Shown here piece after piece: positions 5,526 through 6,962 of a stretch of 6,962 bases of DNA. This DNA comes from an uncultured Clostridia bacterium (GTDB lineage: Bacteria > Bacillota > Clostridia > Oscillospirales > Acutalibacteraceae), in NCBI GenBank assembly GCA_946628455.1, contig CAMOWP010000095.1:1-6962 (forward strand), in the 5' to 3' direction. Numbering within the stretch: the stretch's first letter is position 1; each line of letters starts with the position of its first letter. A model generated the notes under the pieces. The model was not told the DNA's origin. It was given only the letters and a program-made list of their open reading frames with translations, and did no database searches. The translations under genes and the position numbers were made by a program.

Positions 5526-5530
5526 AATAA

Positions 5531-6962
5531 CTACTCTGCGTCGATTGTGGAAACTCCAAGTGTGATTTCCTCAAGCACGTCAAGCAGCACCTTAACCGTG
5601 TCAAGCGAGGTGAACATAGTTACGTTGTTATCAACCGCCGCTCTTCTGATTGAGGAGCCGTCGGAGTGGCTGTCGCCCGCGTTTATGTCAATTGTATTTA
5701 TAACGTATGCGATGTGACCCTGGCGGAGAGCGAGAAGGATTTCATCGCTTTCGTCAGCTGTCAGCTTATGGCGGATTCTCGTTCTGATTCCGTGCTCCTT
5801 AAGATACTTTGCCGTTCCCTCCGTTGCCTCAATGTTGAAGCCGAGGTCATAGAATCTCTTAATAAGCGGAAGCGCCTTCGGTTTATCGGCGTCGGCAATA
5901 GTTGCAAGCACTGTTCCGTAGTTTGCAACGTTCATTCCGCTTGCCTGAATTGCCTTGTAAAGCGCGCGGGTCAGGCTTCTGTCATAGCCGATAGCCTCGC
6001 CCGTTGATTTCATTTCGGGTGAAAGGTAGGTGTCCATTCCCTTGAGCTTGCTGAAGGAGAACGCAGGCGCTTTAACGTACCAGCGCTTCTTCTCCTTCGG
6101 GTAAACCTCGGTGTAGCCCTGCTCCTTAAGCGAGTGGCCTAAGATTACCTGGGTTGCAATGTGCGCCATCGGGTAAGAGGTTGCCTTTGAGAGGAACGGA
6201 ACCGTTCTTGACGAACGCGGATTTACCTCGATTACAAATACGTCGTCGTTACTGTCAGCAATAAACTGAATGTTATAAAGCCCGATTATTCCGATTGCCC
6301 TTCCGAGCTTAACTGTGTAATCAATAATTTTCTCCTTGACATTATCGGAAACGGAGAAGGTCGGGTAAACGGAGATACTGTCTCCAGAGTGAACGCCCGT
6401 TCTTTCAACGTGCTCCATAATGCCGGGGATGAAAACGTCCTCGCCGTCGCAGATAGCGTCAACCTCAAGCTCCTTGCCCATAATGTATTTATCAACGAGA
6501 ACGGGCTGCTCGGTGTTAATTTCAACGGCAGTCTGAAGGTAATGCCTGAGGCTTTCCTCGCTTGCAACAATCTGCATTGCCCTGCCCCCGAGCACGAAGG
6601 ACGGACGAACGAGAACGGGATAGCCGATGCTTTCGGCAACTCTTACGCCTTCTTCAATATCCGTTACCGCAAGGCCCTTCGGCTGCGGAATGCCGAGGTC
6701 ATTCATAACCCTTTCAAACGAGTCTCTGTTTTCGGCTCTGTCAATAGCCTCAACGTCCGTTCCGATAATGGGAACGCCGAGCGCGTCAAGCGGAGGCGCA
6801 AGGTTAATCGCAGTCTGGCCGCCGAGGGATACCACGATTCCGAGCGGCTTTTCAAGCTCGATAATATTCATAACATCCTCAACCGTAAGCGGCTCGAAAT
6901 AGAGCTTGTCAGACGTTGTATAGTCTGTTGAAACGGTTTCGGGGTTATTATTTATGATAATT
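5531..6962 (-). CDS. carB: Carbamoyl phosphate synthase large subunit CarB, C-terminal part
   Basis: CarB makes carbamoyl phosphate from bicarbonate, ATP and glutamine-derived ammonia, supplying both pyrimidine and arginine synthesis. The visible 476 residues run in frame from the right edge and correspond roughly to the last 45 percent of a chain of about 1,070 residues. The first residues (NNNPETVSTDY...LYFEP) match the start region of the second synthetase half. There follow GGQT, the second ATP-grasp domain with VRPSFVLGGRAM (118-129), GIMEHVERTGVHSGDS and FVIEVNPRSSRTVPF (EVNPR at 245-249), and a C-terminal MGS-like allosteric domain (about 350-476) with EATEGTAKYL and YVINTID...SIRRAAVDN. 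That domain binds regulatory nucleotides or ornithine in E. coli; which effector acts here is unknown. The stop is TAG at 5531-5533. The missing N-terminal half, and presumably carA, lie beyond the right edge. Confidence 0.97.
   Translation of the reverse strand, partial: IIINNNPETVSTDYTTSDKLYFEPLTVEDVMNIIELEKPLGIVVSLGGQTAINLAPPLDALGVPIIGTDVEAIDRAENRDSFERVMNDLGIPQPKGLAVTDIEEGVRVAESIGYPVLVRPSFVLGGRAMQIVASEESLRHYLQTAVEINTEQPVLVDKYIMGKELEVDAICDGEDVFIPGIMEHVERTGVHSGDSISVYPTFSVSDNVKEKIIDYTVKLGRAIGIIGLYNIQFIADSNDDVFVIEVNPRSSRTVPFLSKATSYPMAHIATQVILGHSLKEQGYTEVYPKEKKRWYVKAPAFSFSKLKGMDTYLSPEMKSTGEAIGYDRSLTRALYKAIQASGMNVANYGTVLATIADADKPKALPLIKRFYDLGFNIEATEGTAKYLKEHGIRTRIRHKLTADESDEILLALRQGHIAYVINTIDINAGDSHSDGSSIRRAAVDNNVTMFTSLDTVKVLLDVLEEITLGVSTIDAE

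Noticed and set aside
5355..5530. PyrR-type attenuator or riboswitch upstream of pyrK
   Set aside because: No anti-terminator/terminator pair, PyrR-binding loop or T-run was found; the structures are repeat hairpins also found at other junctions.
6389..6931. Long plus-strand open frame opposite carB
   Set aside because: It is a shadow of the strongly recognisable carB frame and shows no family features of its own.

Overview
The window carries most of a de novo pyrimidine (UMP) biosynthesis operon, read entirely from the minus strand, followed by the start of an aquaporin gene on the same strand. In transcription order (right to left) the genes are carB (C-terminal part only, running off the right edge), pyrK, pyrD, pyrF, pyrE, pyrB and pyrI. 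A strong intrinsic terminator closes the operon. A separate, near-consensus promoter then drives the aquaporin gene, whose 3' end runs off the left edge.

The gene set points to a low-to-mid GC Firmicute of class Clostridia, probably a gut Oscillospiraceae/Ruminococcaceae-like or related lineage. The reasons are the class 1B dihydroorotate dehydrogenase with its PyrK electron-transfer partner, a PyrB/PyrI aspartate carbamoyltransferase, strong AAAGGAG-type ribosome binding sites and many GC-rich intergenic palindromes. This placement is inferred from recognition; no species can be named.

The enzymes cover carbamoyl phosphate synthesis (CarB), carbamoyl aspartate synthesis (PyrB with regulatory PyrI), oxidation of dihydroorotate to orotate (PyrD/PyrK), orotidylate formation (PyrE) and its decarboxylation to UMP (PyrF). 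Dihydroorotase (pyrC), carA and pyrR are not in the window. carA and any leader regulation would lie beyond the right edge.

Three junctions are tight and probably translationally coupled: pyrK/pyrD overlap by 7 bp, pyrE/pyrB are 2 bp apart and pyrB/pyrI overlap by 4 bp. The other three (carB-pyrK, 176 bp; pyrD-pyrF, 149 bp; pyrF-pyrE, 283 bp) are filled with short repeats. These are a GGACGAGC-type hairpin, a second GC-rich hairpin ending in CCCCTACAAT, and 7-bp AT-rich tandem repeats. No gene-free stretch exceeds 300 bases.

The genes themselves are ordinary and look intact. I see no new enzymatic or defence system. The part worth a second look is the modular repeat family inside the operon: its fixed order and orientation, its apparent nested insertion, and its effect on start-codon calling and possibly on transcription.
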